64,000 bases of DNA from Pseudomonas cedrina subsp. cedrina (GCF_001983175.1 NZ_MNPW01000004.1:434001-498000), one strand, 5' to 3'; numbered from the stretch's first letter, positions 46,837 through 57,026 are shown. A program made the numbers and translations. The notes: generated from the letters alone by a model not told the origin.

Positions 46837-47307
46837 ATGACCCCTGCATTGGACTTGTTGAAAAAAGTTCGCGCCGAACATCGCATCCACAGTTACGAAC
46901 ATGACCCGAAGGCGGCGTCGTATGGGCTGGAGGCCGCGGAAAAATTGGCGCTTGACCCGGCGCAGGTATTCAAGACCTTGCTGGCCAGCAGCGAGAAAGG
47001 CGAATTATTGGTGGCGGTGGTGCCGGTCGTCGGAAGTCTGGACTTGAAGGCTCTGGCACAGGCCGCGGGGGTGAAAAAAGTCGAGATGGCCGACCCGGCA
47101 GCGGCGCAGCGCTCGACCGGCTACCTGCTGGGCGGCATCAGCCCGTTGGGGCAGAAGAAGCGCCTGCGCACGTTTATCGATGTGACGGCGCAGCCGTTTG
47201 CGACGATTTTTGTGAGTGCGGGGAGGAGGGGGTTGGAAGTCGAGTTGCCGGCGGCGGTGCTGGCGGAGCATACCCAGGCCAAGTTTGCACCGATTGGTCG
47301 GGCGTGA
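46837..47307 (+). CDS. ybaK: Cys-tRNA(Pro)/Cys-tRNA(Cys) deacylase YbaK
   Basis: The 156-residue protein matches Yba[64 protein letters not shown] and [10 protein letters not shown]. It hydrolyses Cys mischarged on tRNA(Pro). The ATG at 46837 has a GGAG Shine-Dalgarno; the upstream in-frame ATG at 46738 would add 33 residues not in the family. Confidence 0.93.
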   Translation: MTPALDLLKKVRAEHRIHSYEHDPKAASYGLEAAEKLALDPAQVFKTLLASSEKGELLVAVVPVVGSLDLKALAQAAGVKKVEMADPAAAQRSTGYLLGGISPLGQKKRLRTFIDVTAQPFATIFVSAGRRGLEVELPAAVLAEHTQAKFAPIGRA

Positions 47308-47337
47308 GCCTCACTTTCGAAGCCAAAGAAGTTCCAA

Positions 47338-47365
47338 TGTGAGAGCAGGCAAGCCAGCTCCCACA
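47338..47365. repeat. Collapsed REP remnant
   Basis: TGTGAGAGC joins directly to AGGCAAGCCAGCTCCCACA, the right half of the common REPIN. It looks like a REPIN that lost most of its left arm and the spacer. Confidence 0.7.
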
Positions 47366-47381
47366 TTCTGATTGGGTTTCG

Positions 47382-48491
47382 TCAGTGAGCTGGACTGTAA
47401 CGCCGCACGCCTGATTCGGCCTGCGGGATTTGCGCCGCCATGCTGCCCGACGCCTGGAACAACACCAGATGTTCCGCTGCAACCCGAATCCCCACCTGGG
47501 CCCCGACCTGATGGTCTGCATGGCTGGGAAAAATCGACTCCAGCTGGGCGCCCGTCGGCAATTGCAGGCGGTACAAGGTCGACGCACCGAGGAATGTCTT
47601 GCCGACAATCCGTGCTTTCAACGCGCTGTCCGGCGCGTAGACGATGTCGTCAGGGCGCAGCAGCACGTCCACCGCGCCACCCGTCGGCCAGGTATAGGCG
47701 CGGTTGCCGCGCAGCTCACCCAGTTCGGTGCTGACCGATTCAGGCGAGCTCAATTGCCCGCGGATGAAGTAGCCCTGGCCGATAAAGCTGGCGACGTAAG
47801 GCGTCTGCGGTTCGTGATAGAGATTGTAGGGCGTGTCCCACTGTTCAAGCCGGCCCTCCTTGAAAACACCGACCTGGTCGCTGACTGCGAAGGCTTCTTC
47901 CTGGTCATGGGTCACCAGGATAGCGCTGGTGCCCCGTGCCTTGAGGATATCGCGTACTTCGTGGCTGAGCTTGCGGCGCAACTCGCCGTCCAGGTTGGAA
48001 AACGGTTCATCCAGCAGCAACAGCGCAGGCTCGGGCGCCAAGGCGCGGGCGAGGGCGACGCGTTGTTGCTGGCCGCCGGAGAGTTCATGGGGGAAGCGTT
48101 TGCCCAGGCTGTTCAGGTTCACCAGCTCGAGCAATTCTGCAACCACACGGTTTTTTTGCGGGTGCTTGCGAATACCGAACGCAATGTTGTCGGCCACGCT
48201 CAAGTGCGGAAACAGCGCGTAGTCCTGGAACACCATGCCTATGCGGCGTTTCTCGGGTGCCAAGGTGAATCCGGCACTGGAGATCACTTCACCGGCCAGG
48301 CTTATTTCACCTTCGTGCACCGGTTCGAACCCGGCAATTGCCCGGAGTGTGGTGGTCTTGCCGCAGCCGGAAGAGCCGAGCAGGCAGCCGATGTCGCCGG
48401 CATTGAGGTGCAGGTTGAGGTTCTGCACCACTCGCTGGTCTTGATAGCCGCATGCCAGGTTGCGCAGGTTCAGCAGTAGTGGCTGGCTCAT
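47382..48491 (-). CDS. ABC transporter ATP-binding protein (iron/polyamine-importer type)
   Basis: The 369-residue ATPase has Walker [11 protein letters not shown]-loop [11 protein letters not shown], signature [15 protein letters not shown] and Walker [12 protein letters not shown], with a C-terminal TOBE-like regulatory domain. It is of the FbpC/PotA importer type. No permease or binding-protein gene is adjacent; it overlaps argF by 4 bases (ATGA) and follows it on the minus strand. The same pairing occurs in P. aeruginosa. Its transport partners must be encoded elsewhere. Confidence 0.9.
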   Translation of the reverse strand: MSQPLLLNLRNLACGYQDQRVVQNLNLHLNAGDIGCLLGSSGCGKTTTLRAIAGFEPVHEGEISLAGEVISSAGFTLAPEKRRIGMVFQDYALFPHLSVADNIAFGIRKHPQKNRVVAELLELVNLNSLGKRFPHELSGGQQQRVALARALAPEPALLLLDEPFSNLDGELRRKLSHEVRDILKARGTSAILVTHDQEEAFAVSDQVGVFKEGRLEQWDTPYNLYHEPQTPYVASFIGQGYFIRGQLSSPESVSTELGELRGNRAYTWPTGGAVDVLLRPDDIVYAPDSALKARIVGKTFLGASTLYRLQLPTGAQLESIFPSHADHQVGAQVGIRVAAEHLVLFQASGSMAAQIPQAESGVRRYSPAH

Positions 48492-49411
48492 GCGTGGTGG
48501 TACGACGGTGGAACGAGGAATTCAAGCAGCGCTTTCTGCGCGTGCAGGCGGTTTTCAGCCTGATCCCACGCGACCGAACGTGGGTCGTCCAGCAGGTCGA
48601 GGCTGATTTCTTCGCCGCGGTGCGCCGGCAGGCAATGCATGAACAACACATCCGGGGCGGCCAGGTCGAGCAGCGCGCGATTCACCTGATAGGGCGCGAA
48701 CCGGGCCAGGCGCGTGGCGGTCTCCTCTTCCTGGCCCATGGAGGTCCAGACGTCGGTGCTCACCAGATGCGCGCCGACCACTGCGTCTTTCGGATCGCGC
48801 AGCAGTTGCACGCGGCCGTCCGCCTTGGCCAGGAATTCAGCATTGGGTTCGAAGCCTTCGGGGCAGGCGATGCGCAAATGGAAGTCGAACTGGATCGCCG
48901 CTTCTATATAGCTGTTGCACATGTTGTTGCCGTCGCCGATCCAGGCCACGGTCTTGCCCTGGATCGAACCACGGTGCTCAAGGAAGGTTTGCATGTCGGC
49001 CAGCAACTGGCACGGGTGCAGGTCATCGGACAGGCCGTTGATCACCGGTACCCTGGAATTGGCGGAAAATTCGGTCACGGTGCTGTGGGCGAAGGTTCGG
49101 ATCATCACCGCATCGAGCATGCTCGACATCACCTTGGCGCTGTCGGCGATCGGTTCACCACGGCCCAGCTGGGTGTCGCGCGAGGACAGGAAGATGGCTT
49201 GGCCACCCAGCTGGATCATGCCGGCCTCGAAAGACACGCGGGTGCGGGTCGAGGACTTCTCGAAAATCATCCCGAGTACGCGGTTTTTCAAAGGCTCGAA
49301 CAGTACGCCGCGGTTACGCAGGTCTTTAAGCTCAATGCCTCGACGGATCACGCTGACCAGCTCTTCGGGCGTGCAATCCATCAGGGAGAGAAAGTGCCTT
49401 GCGCTCATCAT
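48488..49411 (-). CDS. argF: Ornithine carbamoyltransferase, anabolic
   Basis: The 307-residue enzyme has the carbamoyl-phosphate motif SSTRTR ([13 protein letters not shown]), the HPCQLLAD motif and the ornithine motif [12 protein letters not shown]. It makes citrulline for arginine synthesis. Two tandem ATG codons (49411 and 49408) are possible starts; the usual N-terminus is MSARHF. An ArgR-type operator lies about 100 bases upstream. Confidence 0.95.
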   Translation of the reverse strand: MMSARHFLSLMDCTPEELVSVIRRGIELKDLRNRGVLFEPLKNRVLGMIFEKSSTRTRVSFEAGMIQLGGQAIFLSSRDTQLGRGEPIADSAKVMSSMLDAVMIRTFAHSTVTEFSANSRVPVINGLSDDLHPCQLLADMQTFLEHRGSIQGKTVAWIGDGNNMCNSYIEAAIQFDFHLRIACPEGFEPNAEFLAKADGRVQLLRDPKDAVVGAHLVSTDVWTSMGQEEETATRLARFAPYQVNRALLDLAAPDVLFMHCLPAHRGEEISLDLLDDPRSVAWDQAENRLHAQKALLEFLVPPSYHHA

Positions 49412-49512
49412 TAACTACCTTTTGCAACAGACCGCAGATACTCAAAGCCTTGTTTATTGTGACAACGGGCGAGACCTGCGGCGAAAGCCGCACGGGGCGA
49501 CGAAATAGGGGA

Positions 49513-49554
49513 AGGCGCGATATTGACATTAAATGTCGCGTGTTTCCAATAGGC
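49513..49554. promoter_or_regulatory. Putative ArgR operator upstream of argF
   Basis: TGTCGC-N8-AA-N5 (49534-49554) is preceded at a 21-base period by AGGCGC-N8-CA-N5, which is the tandem arrangement of Pseudomonas ArgR sites. ArgR is known to repress argF in P. aeruginosa. Confidence 0.65.
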
Positions 49555-49839
49555 TACGGTTTTTAAGGGTGTTCAAGGAGGGCGCCGGAGCGCGTTTGAA
49601 GACGATTTCCAGACAGCAACGGGCCATTTGTACACTGGCGCTGAGACCTTTTGCAATGCGTCGGGGCGCCAGCAGGCCAGGCTGCGTCGGTTTTGCGGGG
49701 GGAGGGTGGTTTTCTGAAACATTTACTCACGCTTGGCCATGGCCTGGCCTGATGCCCATCGATTCACGGCGCGAACGTTGGTGGCGCCGTGGCTGGCCGC
49801 GGCCCATAGTGGGACCAAAGCCCAATAAAGAGACTGGCC
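49555..49839. other. Rest of the argF/oxidoreductase intergenic region
   Basis: I see no gene or strong dyad in this part. It must hold the promoter of the molybdopterin oxidoreductase; no clear boxes were identified. Confidence 0.4.
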
Positions 49840-51948
49840 ATGACCAAGACTCTCCACCACCGTGCCTGCCATCTGTGTGAAGCCATCTGCGGCCTGACCC
49901 TGGAAACTACCAGGGCCGAAGACGGCAGCCTGGCGATTACCTCGATCAAAGGCGACGCTCTGGACAGTTTCAGCCGAGGGCACATCTGCCCCAAGGCCGT
50001 CGCGCTGCAGGACATCCAGAACGATCCCGGCCGCCTGCATCAGCCGATGTTGCGGGTTGGCAATGAATGGCAGCCCATCGCATGGGACGAGGCCTTTGCG
50101 CTGGTGGCCGAACGGCTGGCGGGTATCCAGGCACGCCATGGGCAGAATGCGGTGGCGGTGTACCAGGGCAACCCCAGCGTGCACAACTACGGGTTGATGA
50201 CCCACAGCAATTACTTCCTGGGTTTGCTCAAGACGCGCAATCGCTTTTCCGCGACCTCGGTAGACCAATTGCCTCACCATCTCACCAGCCACCTGATGTA
50301 CGGCCATGGCCTGCTGCTGCCAATCCCGGACATCGACCACACCGACTTCATGTTGATCCTGGGCGGCAACCCGCTGGCATCCAACGGCAGCATCATGACC
50401 GTGCCCGATGTGGAGAAGCGCCTCAAGGCGATCCAGGCCCGCGGCGGTAAGGTGGTGGTGGTCGACCCACGGCGCAGCGAGACCGCGGCAATGGCCGACC
50501 AGCACCTGTTCGTGCGCCCTGGCGGCGATGCGGCCCTGTTGTTCGGGGTGCTCAACACCCTATTCACGGAGAACCTGACCCGCGATAGCCACCTGCCGGT
50601 TGAAGGCCTGGATGATGTCCGCCGCGCCATCGCCGGATTCAGCGCCGAGGCCATGAGTCGCCAGTGTGCGGTGCCTGCCGAGCAAATCCGCCAGTTGGCG
50701 CGGGACTTCGCTGCCGCCGATAAAGCTGTGTGTTACGGCCGCATGGGCGTATCGACCCAGGCGTTCGGCACGCTGTGCCATTGGCTGGTGCAATTGATCA
50801 ACCTGGTGAGCGGTAATCTGGACCGTGTTGGCGGTGCGCTGTGCACCACACCGGCCGTGGACTTGGTGGCGTCGACCGGCGGTGGACATTTCAATCGCTG
50901 GCAGAGCCGGGTTTCCGGGCGCCCGGAGTACGGCGGGGAGTTGCCTGTGTCGGCCCTGGCTGAGGAAATGCTCACCGGGGGCGAAGGGCAAATCCGCGCA
51001 TTGGTCACGGTCGCGGGCAATCCAGTGTTGTCGACGCCTAATGGCCGGCAACTGGAGCAAGCCCTGGATGGCCTGGAGTTCATGGTCAGCATCGATCTCT
51101 ATATCAACGAGACGACGCGGTATGCCGACCTTATCCTGCCGTCCACCTCAGCGCTGGAAAACGATCACTACGACACCACCTTCAATATGTTCGCGGTGCG
51201 GAACGTCACCCGGTTCAATCGGGCGATATTGCCCAAGCCCGAGGGAGCGCTGCATGACTGGGAGATCTTCGTCGGCCTGGCCACTGCGTTTGCGGCGCAG
51301 ACCGGTGTTGCGCTCAAACCGACCATGCCCCCGGCGCAGATGATTGATTTCGGACTGCGCGCCGGTACCTACGGTGATGCATCCAGCCATAAACTCTCAG
51401 TGGCGAAGTTGGCGGACTACCCTCACGGCCTGGACCTGGGGCCGCTGCGGCCCAACCTGGCGGCGCGTTTGAAAACCGCTGATGGCAAGGTGCAAGCGGC
51501 GCCGGCGGTGATCCTCGCCGATCTGGTACGTTTTGCGGCGCAGCCGGTGCCGATGGCTGATGAACTGCTGCTGATCGGACGTCGCCATGTGCGCAGCAAT
51601 AATTCGTGGATGCATAACTATCACCGGCTGGTGAAGGGCAAGCCACGGCATCAATTGCTGATGCATCCCGATGATCTGGCTAGCCGCCAGTTGAGCGATG
51701 GCCAGCGCGTGCGTGTCAGTTCGCGCATCGGCATGATCGAGGTAGAGGTGGTCGCCAGCCTGGAGATGATGCCTGGCGTCGTCAGCCTGCCCCATGGTTG
51801 GGGGCATGGCCGCCCAGGCGTGCGGATGACGATTGCCAGCGAACAGCCAGGCGCCAGTGCCAATGACTTGACCGACGAGCGGCAATTGGACGAGTTGTCG
51901 GGCAACGCCGCATTGAACGGCGTTCCCGTACAGGTAGCAGCCGCCTGA
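49840..51948 (+). CDS. Molybdopterin-dependent oxidoreductase (4Fe-4S, FdhF/NapA-like)
   Basis: The 702-residue protein carries the N-terminal 4Fe-4S motif C-x2-C-x3-C...C (C10, C13, C17 and C50 in HICPKA), the molybdopterin-binding domain (GGNPLASNGS, VVDPRRSETA) and the C-terminal dinucleotide-binding barrel (LMHPDDLASRQLSDGQRVRV). It belongs to the bis-MGD family, close to soluble formate-dehydrogenase or assimilatory-type enzymes. It has no Tat signal, so it acts in the cytoplasm. The substrate is not clear from sequence. Confidence 0.88.
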   Translation: MTKTLHHRACHLCEAICGLTLETTRAEDGSLAITSIKGDALDSFSRGHICPKAVALQDIQNDPGRLHQPMLRVGNEWQPIAWDEAFALVAERLAGIQARHGQNAVAVYQGNPSVHNYGLMTHSNYFLGLLKTRNRFSATSVDQLPHHLTSHLMYGHGLLLPIPDIDHTDFMLILGGNPLASNGSIMTVPDVEKRLKAIQARGGKVVVVDPRRSETAAMADQHLFVRPGGDAALLFGVLNTLFTENLTRDSHLPVEGLDDVRRAIAGFSAEAMSRQCAVPAEQIRQLARDFAAADKAVCYGRMGVSTQAFGTLCHWLVQLINLVSGNLDRVGGALCTTPAVDLVASTGGGHFNRWQSRVSGRPEYGGELPVSALAEEMLTGGEGQIRALVTVAGNPVLSTPNGRQLEQALDGLEFMVSIDLYINETTRYADLILPSTSALENDHYDTTFNMFAVRNVTRFNRAILPKPEGALHDWEIFVGLATAFAAQTGVALKPTMPPAQMIDFGLRAGTYGDASSHKLSVAKLADYPHGLDLGPLRPNLAARLKTADGKVQAAPAVILADLVRFAAQPVPMADELLLIGRRHVRSNNSWMHNYHRLVKGKPRHQLLMHPDDLASRQLSDGQRVRVSSRIGMIEVEVVASLEMMPGVVSLPHGWGHGRPGVRMTIASEQPGASANDLTDERQLDELSGNAALNGVPVQVAAA

Positions 51949-52025
51949 GCACCCGGCTGGAATTTTGCGTTACAATGCGCCACCGTGCCGACCTGTGAGT
52001 CGCAAAGTTCCAGCCGAGGTGTTCC

Positions 52026-52364
52026 ATGGATATCATCGAAACGATCAAAGAGCAGATTGCCAACAACACCATTCTGCTTTACATGAAAGGCGCGCCAAAC
52101 GCTCCTCAGTGCGGTTTCTCCGCGAAGGCTTCCCAGGCTGTGATGCAGTGTGGCGAGAAGTTCGCTTATGTGGATATCCTGCAAAACCCTGAGATCCGCG
52201 CCAATCTGCCGAAATACGCCAACTGGCCAACGTTCCCGCAACTGTGGGTAGCGGGCGAGCTGGTCGGCGGTAGCGACATCATCACTGAAATGGCCGCTGA
52301 TGGTTCGTTGCAGGCGCTGATCAAAGATGCAGCGGTGAAAGCGGCAGCCAAGACTGACGCGTGA
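52026..52364 (+). CDS. grxD: Monothiol glutaredoxin GrxD
   Basis: The 112-residue protein has the CGFS active site (C29) and the WPTFPQLWVAGELVGGSDI segment that binds glutathione and shares a 2Fe-2S cluster between two monomers. It delivers Fe-S clusters with BolA-type partners. It lies next to bacterioferritin and Bfd, and a strong terminator follows. Confidence 0.95.
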   Translation: MDIIETIKEQIANNTILLYMKGAPNAPQCGFSAKASQAVMQCGEKFAYVDILQNPEIRANLPKYANWPTFPQLWVAGELVGGSDIITEMAADGSLQALIKDAAVKAAAKTDA

Positions 52365-52380
52365 TCCGAATGCAATAAAA

Positions 52381-52414
52381 AGCCCCGCTCCTCGTAAGAG
52401 GGCGGGGCTTTTTT
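52381..52414 (+). terminator. Rho-independent terminator after grxD
   Basis: AGCCCCGC / GCGGGGCT with a 13-nt loop, followed by TTTTTT (52409-52414). Confidence 0.9.
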
Positions 52415-52432
52415 GTACCTGTTGCCTGAGAG

Positions 52433-52903
52433 TTATTCGCCCATCTGTGACTGCAGGTAGTTTTCCAGGCTGATCTTGTCGATCAGGCCCAACTGGGTTT
52501 CCAGCCAGTCGATATGTTCTTCCTGGTCTTCCAGGATATCTTCCAGCAGTTCACGGCTGCCAAAGTCCTTGGTCACTTCGCAGTGAGCAATGGCGGCCTT
52601 GAGGTCGCTGTGGCTCTTGCGCTCAAAACCCAGGTCGCTGCTGAGCATTTCCTGGGTGTGCTCGCCGATGTTCAGCTTGCCCAGGTCCTGCACATTCGGC
52701 AGGCCTTCCAGGAACAGGATGCGCTTGATCAGCGCGTCAGCATCCTTCATGGCCTTGATGGATTCTTTGTATTCGCGCTTGCCGAGCTTTTCCAGGCCCC
52801 AATCGTCGTACATGCGCGCATGCAAAAAGTACTGATTGATCGCGACCAGTTCATTGGCAAGGATTTTATTGAGTTGCTGGATGACTGAGATGTCGCCTTT
52901 CAT
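52433..52903 (-). CDS. bfr: Bacterioferritin subunit lacking ferroxidase ligands
   Basis: The 156-residue protein is clearly Bfr ([24 protein letters not shown]) and keeps the haem ligand M52. Of the six di-iron ligands it keeps E18, E94 and H130 but has A51 for Glu, D54 for His and Q127 for Glu. Such subunits occur as the haem-binding, catalytically silent partner in bacterioferritins of two subunit types. The gene sits at the position where P. aeruginosa has BfrB, next to bfd. It is on the minus strand downstream of bfd with a terminator between them. Confidence 0.88.
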   Translation of the reverse strand: MKGDISVIQQLNKILANELVAINQYFLHARMYDDWGLEKLGKREYKESIKAMKDADALIKRILFLEGLPNVQDLGKLNIGEHTQEMLSSDLGFERKSHSDLKAAIAHCEVTKDFGSRELLEDILEDQEEHIDWLETQLGLIDKISLENYLQSQMGE

Positions 52904-53066
52904 GACTGGGGTCCTGCCCTGTAATCGCTGTGTATAAGGCGGAGTTTGAGCGGCGAAATCCTTAGTGTCAAACCTAAGTTATTGAATAATAAATGAAAAT
53001 TAATCGGAATAAGAATGTTTGTGTTCCGCGTCTTGACGCTAACTAATTGAATTTCAGGCATAAAAA

Positions 53067-53087
53067 AACCGGACACCCAGTCCGGTT
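53067..53087 (-). terminator. Rho-independent terminator after bfd
   Basis: AACCGGAC / GTCCGGTT with a 5-nt loop and a run of T on the minus strand (seven A on the plus strand at 53062-53068). Confidence 0.85.
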
Positions 53088-53103
53088 CTTTAAAACACAC
53101 GAA

Positions 53104-53322
53104 TCAGGCGTGCGTAAATTCTGTTGAATAGGGGAGCGCGGCCTGGGCTGTCTGCAGCTGCGTCAGGGTTTCCCGTACCACTTGTTTGGCCAGGCAAGCA
53201 CATTTACCGCACTGGCTGGCAACGCCGGTGGTTTCACGTACTTCCTTGTAGCTGCAGCAACCTTCGTAGATTGCTTCGCGGATTTGTCCGTCGGTGACGC
53301 CGGTACACAGGCACACATACAT
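53104..53322 (-). CDS. bfd: Bacterioferritin-associated ferredoxin
   Basis: The 72-residue protein has the four cysteines of the 2Fe-2S cluster of Bfd (C4, C6, C38, C41; MYVCLC ... CGKC). It reduces ferric iron inside bacterioferritin so that it can leave. It is iron-regulated in Pseudomonas; a Fur-like box lies 47 bases upstream. Bfr follows downstream on the same strand. Confidence 0.94.
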   Translation of the reverse strand: MYVCLCTGVTDGQIREAIYEGCCSYKEVRETTGVASQCGKCACLAKQVVRETLTQLQTAQAALPYSTEFTHA

Positions 53323-53368
53323 AGGGAGAACCGTCGCGGTTTAAGGCTTGAGTGCGTTGGATCTTAAT

Positions 53369-53387
53369 GTTAACGAGAATGATTGTC
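53369..53387 (-). promoter_or_regulatory. Fur-box-like site upstream of bfd
   Basis: GTTAACGAGAATGATTGTC matches the 19-bp Fur consensus at about 14 positions. bfd is a known Fur-repressed gene. Confidence 0.65.
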
Positions 53388-53564
53388 AAAGTAGATTCGC
53401 AAGGTATTCGCTGGCAAAGCGCCCGCACTGACGAACGGTTTTTTCAGTGTATGATGGTCGATCTTCACGAAGCGTGACTGCGTCACAGGGCTGTCGCTTA
53501 TAAACGGCAGACTCGGGGCCGGTCCTTTTACTTCAATCGTCACCCCTGCATCAGGAGATACCCA

Positions 53565-54167
53565 ATGAGCGTACTCGTCGGCAAACAAGCCCCGGATTTC
53601 GATGTACCCGCCGTTCTCGGCAATGGCGAAATCGTTGACAGCTTCAAACTGTCCGAAGCCATCAAAGGCAAATACGGCCTGGTGTTCTTCTACCCGCTGG
53701 ACTTCACCTTCGTCTGCCCTTCGGAGCTGATCGCTCTGGACCACCGCATGGACGATTTCAAGGCGCGCAACGTCGAAGTGGTCGCCGTTTCCATCGACTC
53801 CCATTTCACCCATAACGCCTGGCGCAACACCGCCATCAATGATGGCGGCATCGGCAAAGTCAAATACACCATGGCGGCCGACATGAAGCACGACATCGCC
53901 AAGGCCTACGACGTTGAGTCCGAAGGCGGCGTGGCGTTCCGTGGCGCGTTCCTGATCGACGACAAGGGCGTGGTTCGCTCCCAGATCATCAACGACCTGC
54001 CACTGGGTCGTAACATGGAAGAGCTGATCCGTCTGGTCGACGCCCTGCAATTCCACGAAGAGCACGGCGAAGTCTGCCCTGCCAACTGGAAAAAAGGCGA
54101 CAAGGGCATGACCGCTTCCACCGAAGGTGTTGCGGCCTACCTGACCGAGAACGCCGGCAAGCTGTAA
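53565..54167 (+). CDS. Typical 2-Cys peroxiredoxin (AhpC/TSA family)
   Basis: The 200-residue enzyme has the peroxidatic Cys C51 in DFTFVCPSE and the resolving Cys C171 in HGEVCPANW. It reduces hydrogen peroxide and organic peroxides. It lies next to bfd, as PA3529 does in P. aeruginosa, consistent with iron and oxidative stress defence. A bidirectional terminator separates it from rnt. Confidence 0.94.
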   Translation: MSVLVGKQAPDFDVPAVLGNGEIVDSFKLSEAIKGKYGLVFFYPLDFTFVCPSELIALDHRMDDFKARNVEVVAVSIDSHFTHNAWRNTAINDGGIGKVKYTMAADMKHDIAKAYDVESEGGVAFRGAFLIDDKGVVRSQIINDLPLGRNMEELIRLVDALQFHEEHGEVCPANWKKGDKGMTASTEGVAAYLTENAGKL

Positions 54168-54180
54168 GCCGAATTCGAGG

Positions 54181-54215
54181 CATAAAAAACCCGGCGCTGA
54201 GCCGGGTTTTTTATG
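54181..54215. terminator. Bidirectional terminator between peroxiredoxin and rnt
   Basis: A perfect 15-base inverted repeat (CATAAAAAACCCGGC and complement, 5-nt loop) has A-runs on one side and T-runs on the other, so it works for both convergent genes. Confidence 0.9.
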
Positions 54216-54224
54216 CCTGGGATT

Positions 54225-54896
54225 TCAGTCGTTGAAATCTTCCCAGCCGCCCATCTGCTTCCAGCGATTGACGATGCCGCAGAACAGCTCGGCGGTCTTC
54301 TCGGTGTCGTAGCGGGCCGAGTGGGCTTCACGACCGTCGAAGTCGATCCCGGCCGCCTGGCAGGCTTTCGCCAGCACGGTCTGGCCATACGCCAGGCCGG
54401 CGAGGGTGGCGGTGTCGAAGCTGGAGAACGGATGAAACGGGTTGCGCTTCATGTCCAGCCGCGCCACGGCGGCATTCAGGAAGCCAAGGTCGAAACTGCT
54501 GTTGTGGCCGACCAGGATCGCGCGTTTGCAGCCATTGGCCTTCAACGCCTTGCGCACACCCCGGAAGATATCGGTCAGCGCCGCTTCTTCACTCACCGCC
54601 ATGCGCAGGGGGTGATCGAGCTTGATCCCGGTGAACTCCAGGGCGGCCGCTTCGATGTTGGCGCCTTCGAACGGCTCGACGCGGAAGAAGTGGGTGTGTT
54701 CCGGGAACACGAAACCTTGTTCGTCCATGCCGATGGTGGTCGCGGCGATTTCCAGCAGCGCGTCGGTGGCGCAATTGAAACCACCGGTTTCTACGTCGAT
54801 GACAACCGGCAGATAACCGCGAAATCGCTCGGCCATCGGGTGACGGGAACCGCCACCGTTATGCTCTTGTTCGTCGTCGTAATGGTCTTCACTCAC
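54225..54896 (-). CDS. rnt: Ribonuclease T
   Basis: The 223-residue 3'-5' exonuclease has the DEDDh motifs: VIDVETGGF (Exo I), [13 protein letters not shown] (Exo II) and [13 protein letters not shown] (Exo III). It trims tRNA and rRNA ends. It overlaps pyrC by 4 bases (ATGA). Confidence 0.95.
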   Translation of the reverse strand: MSEDHYDDEQEHNGGGSRHPMAERFRGYLPVVIDVETGGFNCATDALLEIAATTIGMDEQGFVFPEHTHFFRVEPFEGANIEAAALEFTGIKLDHPLRMAVSEEAALTDIFRGVRKALKANGCKRAILVGHNSSFDLGFLNAAVARLDMKRNPFHPFSSFDTATLAGLAYGQTVLAKACQAAGIDFDGREAHSARYDTEKTAELFCGIVNRWKQMGGWEDFND

Positions 54897-55939
54897 TTGC
54901 TTTCCTCCAGCAGGCGCCAGCGCAGTGTTTCACCGGCGCGCAGCGGGATAACGGTCAGCTCGCCAAAGGGCAGGCTGGCGGGGGCGGTCCAGTCTTCACG
55001 AACCAGGGTGATGCGGTCGGTGTTCGCCGGCAGGCCATAGAAACGCGGGCCGTTGAGGCTGGCGAAACCCTCGAGCTTGTCCAGGGCGTTACGCTGTTCG
55101 AACGCTTCGGCATACAGCTCGATCGCCGCAAAGGCGGTGTAGCAGCCGGCGCAGCCACACGCGGCTTCCTTGGCGTGTTGGGCGTGGGGCGCGGAGTCGG
55201 TGCCGAGGAAGAATTTCGGATTGCCGCTGGTCGCGGCCTCCAGCAACGCCACCTGGTGGGTGTTGCGCTTGAGGATTGGCAGGCAATAGAAGTGCGGCCG
55301 AATCCCGCCCACCAGCATGTGGTTGCGGTTGTACAACAGGTGATGCGCGGTGATGGTCGCACCGACGTTGGCCGAGGCCTCGGTCACGAACTGCACGGCA
55401 TCGGCCGTGGTGATGTGCTCGAATACCACCTTGAGGGCCGGGAACAACTCGACCAACCGGCGCATATGTTCGTCGATGAAAAGCTTCTCGCGATCGAACA
55501 CGTCGACATCGCCACGGGTGACTTCACCGTGGATCAGCAGCGGCATGCCGACGTCGGCCATGGCTTCGATGGCCGGCAGGATCTTGTCGATACTGGTCAC
55601 GCCGGAGTCGGAGTTGGTGGTCGCGCCGGCCGGGTACAGCTTGGCGGCATGCACGAAGCCGCTGGCCTTGGCCTCGCGAATCTCCGAAGGCTGGGTGCGG
55701 TCGGTGAGGTAGAGCACCATCAGCGGTTCGAAGCGGCTGCCGGCCGGTCGTGCAGCGAGGATCCGCTGGCGATAGGCATCGGCTTGCTCGGCGTTACGCA
55801 CCGGAGGTACCAGGTTTGGCATGATGATGGCGCGGCCAAAGGTGCGCGCGACATCGGCCACGGTGTGGGGTAACGCAGCACCATCGCGAAGATGAATATG
55901 CCAGTCGTCGGGACGCAGCAGGGTCAGGCGGTCGGACAT
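54893..55939 (-). CDS. pyrC: Dihydroorotase
   Basis: The 348-residue enzyme has the DWHIHLRDG metal motif, the carbamylated Lys region ([13 protein letters not shown]), [15 protein letters not shown] and the [22 protein letters not shown] and [10 protein letters not shown] motifs. It makes dihydroorotate in pyrimidine synthesis. Start at 55939 gives [14 protein letters not shown]; the longer frame to 55999 is not in the family. Confidence 0.95.
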   Translation of the reverse strand: MSDRLTLLRPDDWHIHLRDGAALPHTVADVARTFGRAIIMPNLVPPVRNAEQADAYRQRILAARPAGSRFEPLMVLYLTDRTQPSEIREAKASGFVHAAKLYPAGATTNSDSGVTSIDKILPAIEAMADVGMPLLIHGEVTRGDVDVFDREKLFIDEHMRRLVELFPALKVVFEHITTADAVQFVTEASANVGATITAHHLLYNRNHMLVGGIRPHFYCLPILKRNTHQVALLEAATSGNPKFFLGTDSAPHAQHAKEAACGCAGCYTAFAAIELYAEAFEQRNALDKLEGFASLNGPRFYGLPANTDRITLVREDWTAPASLPFGELTVIPLRAGETLRWRLLEESK

Positions 55940-56095
55940 TGGGGATTCCAGGCGGGTCAATCTGGTGGGAATGCTACCGGAAAAGACTCTTGCAGGCACT
56001 CGCTATCAAGTTTTGCAGGATACGACCGATAGCAGGGGGTATGCCTTATCGATGTATGACGCTTTGAAGTGTTGTAGCAACCAGTGGAGCCTCCC

Positions 56096-57004
56096 GTGCG
56101 CCAGCATTATCTAGCCCTGCTCAGTGTGTTCGCCAGCCTGCCTGCGATGGCCCTCACGTTCCAGACACGTCTGGAGAATATTGAGTGGAAGGTGGAAGGC
56201 GACCAGTTCGAGTGCCGCCTGACCCAGCCGATCACCGACTTCGGTTCGGGTGAGTTCGTGCGCCGGGCCGGTGAGCAGGCGACGTTTCGTCTCAAAGCCT
56301 ATAACGGCTCGCTGGGTACAGGCTCGGCCACCTTGCTGGCCGCCGCCGCCCCTTGGCAGCCGGGCCGAGGTGATATCAACCTCGGCGCCGTGCGCGCCGG
56401 CAGTGGCGACGTCTTGTTCAACAGCTCCCAGGCCCAGGCCGGGCGGCTGTTCATGGGGCTGTTGGAAGGGCGTAGCCCAACCGTCCGACACTACGGGCGT
56501 GAAGGGGGCTACTCGGAAATCCGCCTGTTGCCGGTCAAATTCAACAAGGCTTACAACGACTACCAACAGTGCACCACCAAGCTGCTGCCGATGAATTACG
56601 ACCAGGTCAAACAGACCGAGGTCGGTTTCCCGGGGGGCGGTATCGAGCTGGACGCCGCAGCCAAGAAGAAACTGGATGTGATCGTGGCGTTCATGAAAGC
56701 CGATCCCACCGTCAACCATATCGAACTCAATGGCCATTCAGACAATAGCGGCAACCGCCTGAGCAATCGCGATGTCTCGCGGCGCCGTGCGTTGGCGGTG
56801 ATGGACTACTTCAAGGCCAACGGCATCCAGGAATCCCAGGTCACCCTGCGCTTTCATGGCGAGAGCTATCCGCTGGCGCCCAACACCAACGCGGCCAACC
56901 GGGCGCGCAACCGTCGCGTAAACATTCAGCTTGAACGCGTGGCAGCCCCCGAGAAACCGGCGCCTCAGGCTGCCGGCCCAAGCAACCCCGCGCATACGTC
57001 ATAA
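56096..57004 (+). CDS. motY: Flagellar stator-associated protein MotY (OmpA family)
   Basis: The protein of about 302 residues has a signal peptide (YLALLSVFASLPAMA), an N-terminal MotY domain and a C-terminal OmpA-like peptidoglycan-binding domain (IELNGHSDNSGNRLSNRDVSRRRA, FHGESYPLAPNTNAANRARNRRV). It stabilises stators at the flagellar motor. GTG 56096 is preferred, with a GGAG sequence 7 bases upstream; a GTG at 56084 is also possible. Confidence 0.9.
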   Translation: MRQHYLALLSVFASLPAMALTFQTRLENIEWKVEGDQFECRLTQPITDFGSGEFVRRAGEQATFRLKAYNGSLGTGSATLLAAAAPWQPGRGDINLGAVRAGSGDVLFNSSQAQAGRLFMGLLEGRSPTVRHYGREGGYSEIRLLPVKFNKAYNDYQQCTTKLLPMNYDQVKQTEVGFPGGGIELDAAAKKKLDVIVAFMKADPTVNHIELNGHSDNSGNRLSNRDVSRRRALAVMDYFKANGIQESQVTLRFHGESYPLAPNTNAANRARNRRVNIQLERVAAPEKPAPQAAGPSNPAHTS

Positions 57005-57026
57005 CCGGCGCGCACCGGTCGCTCGC

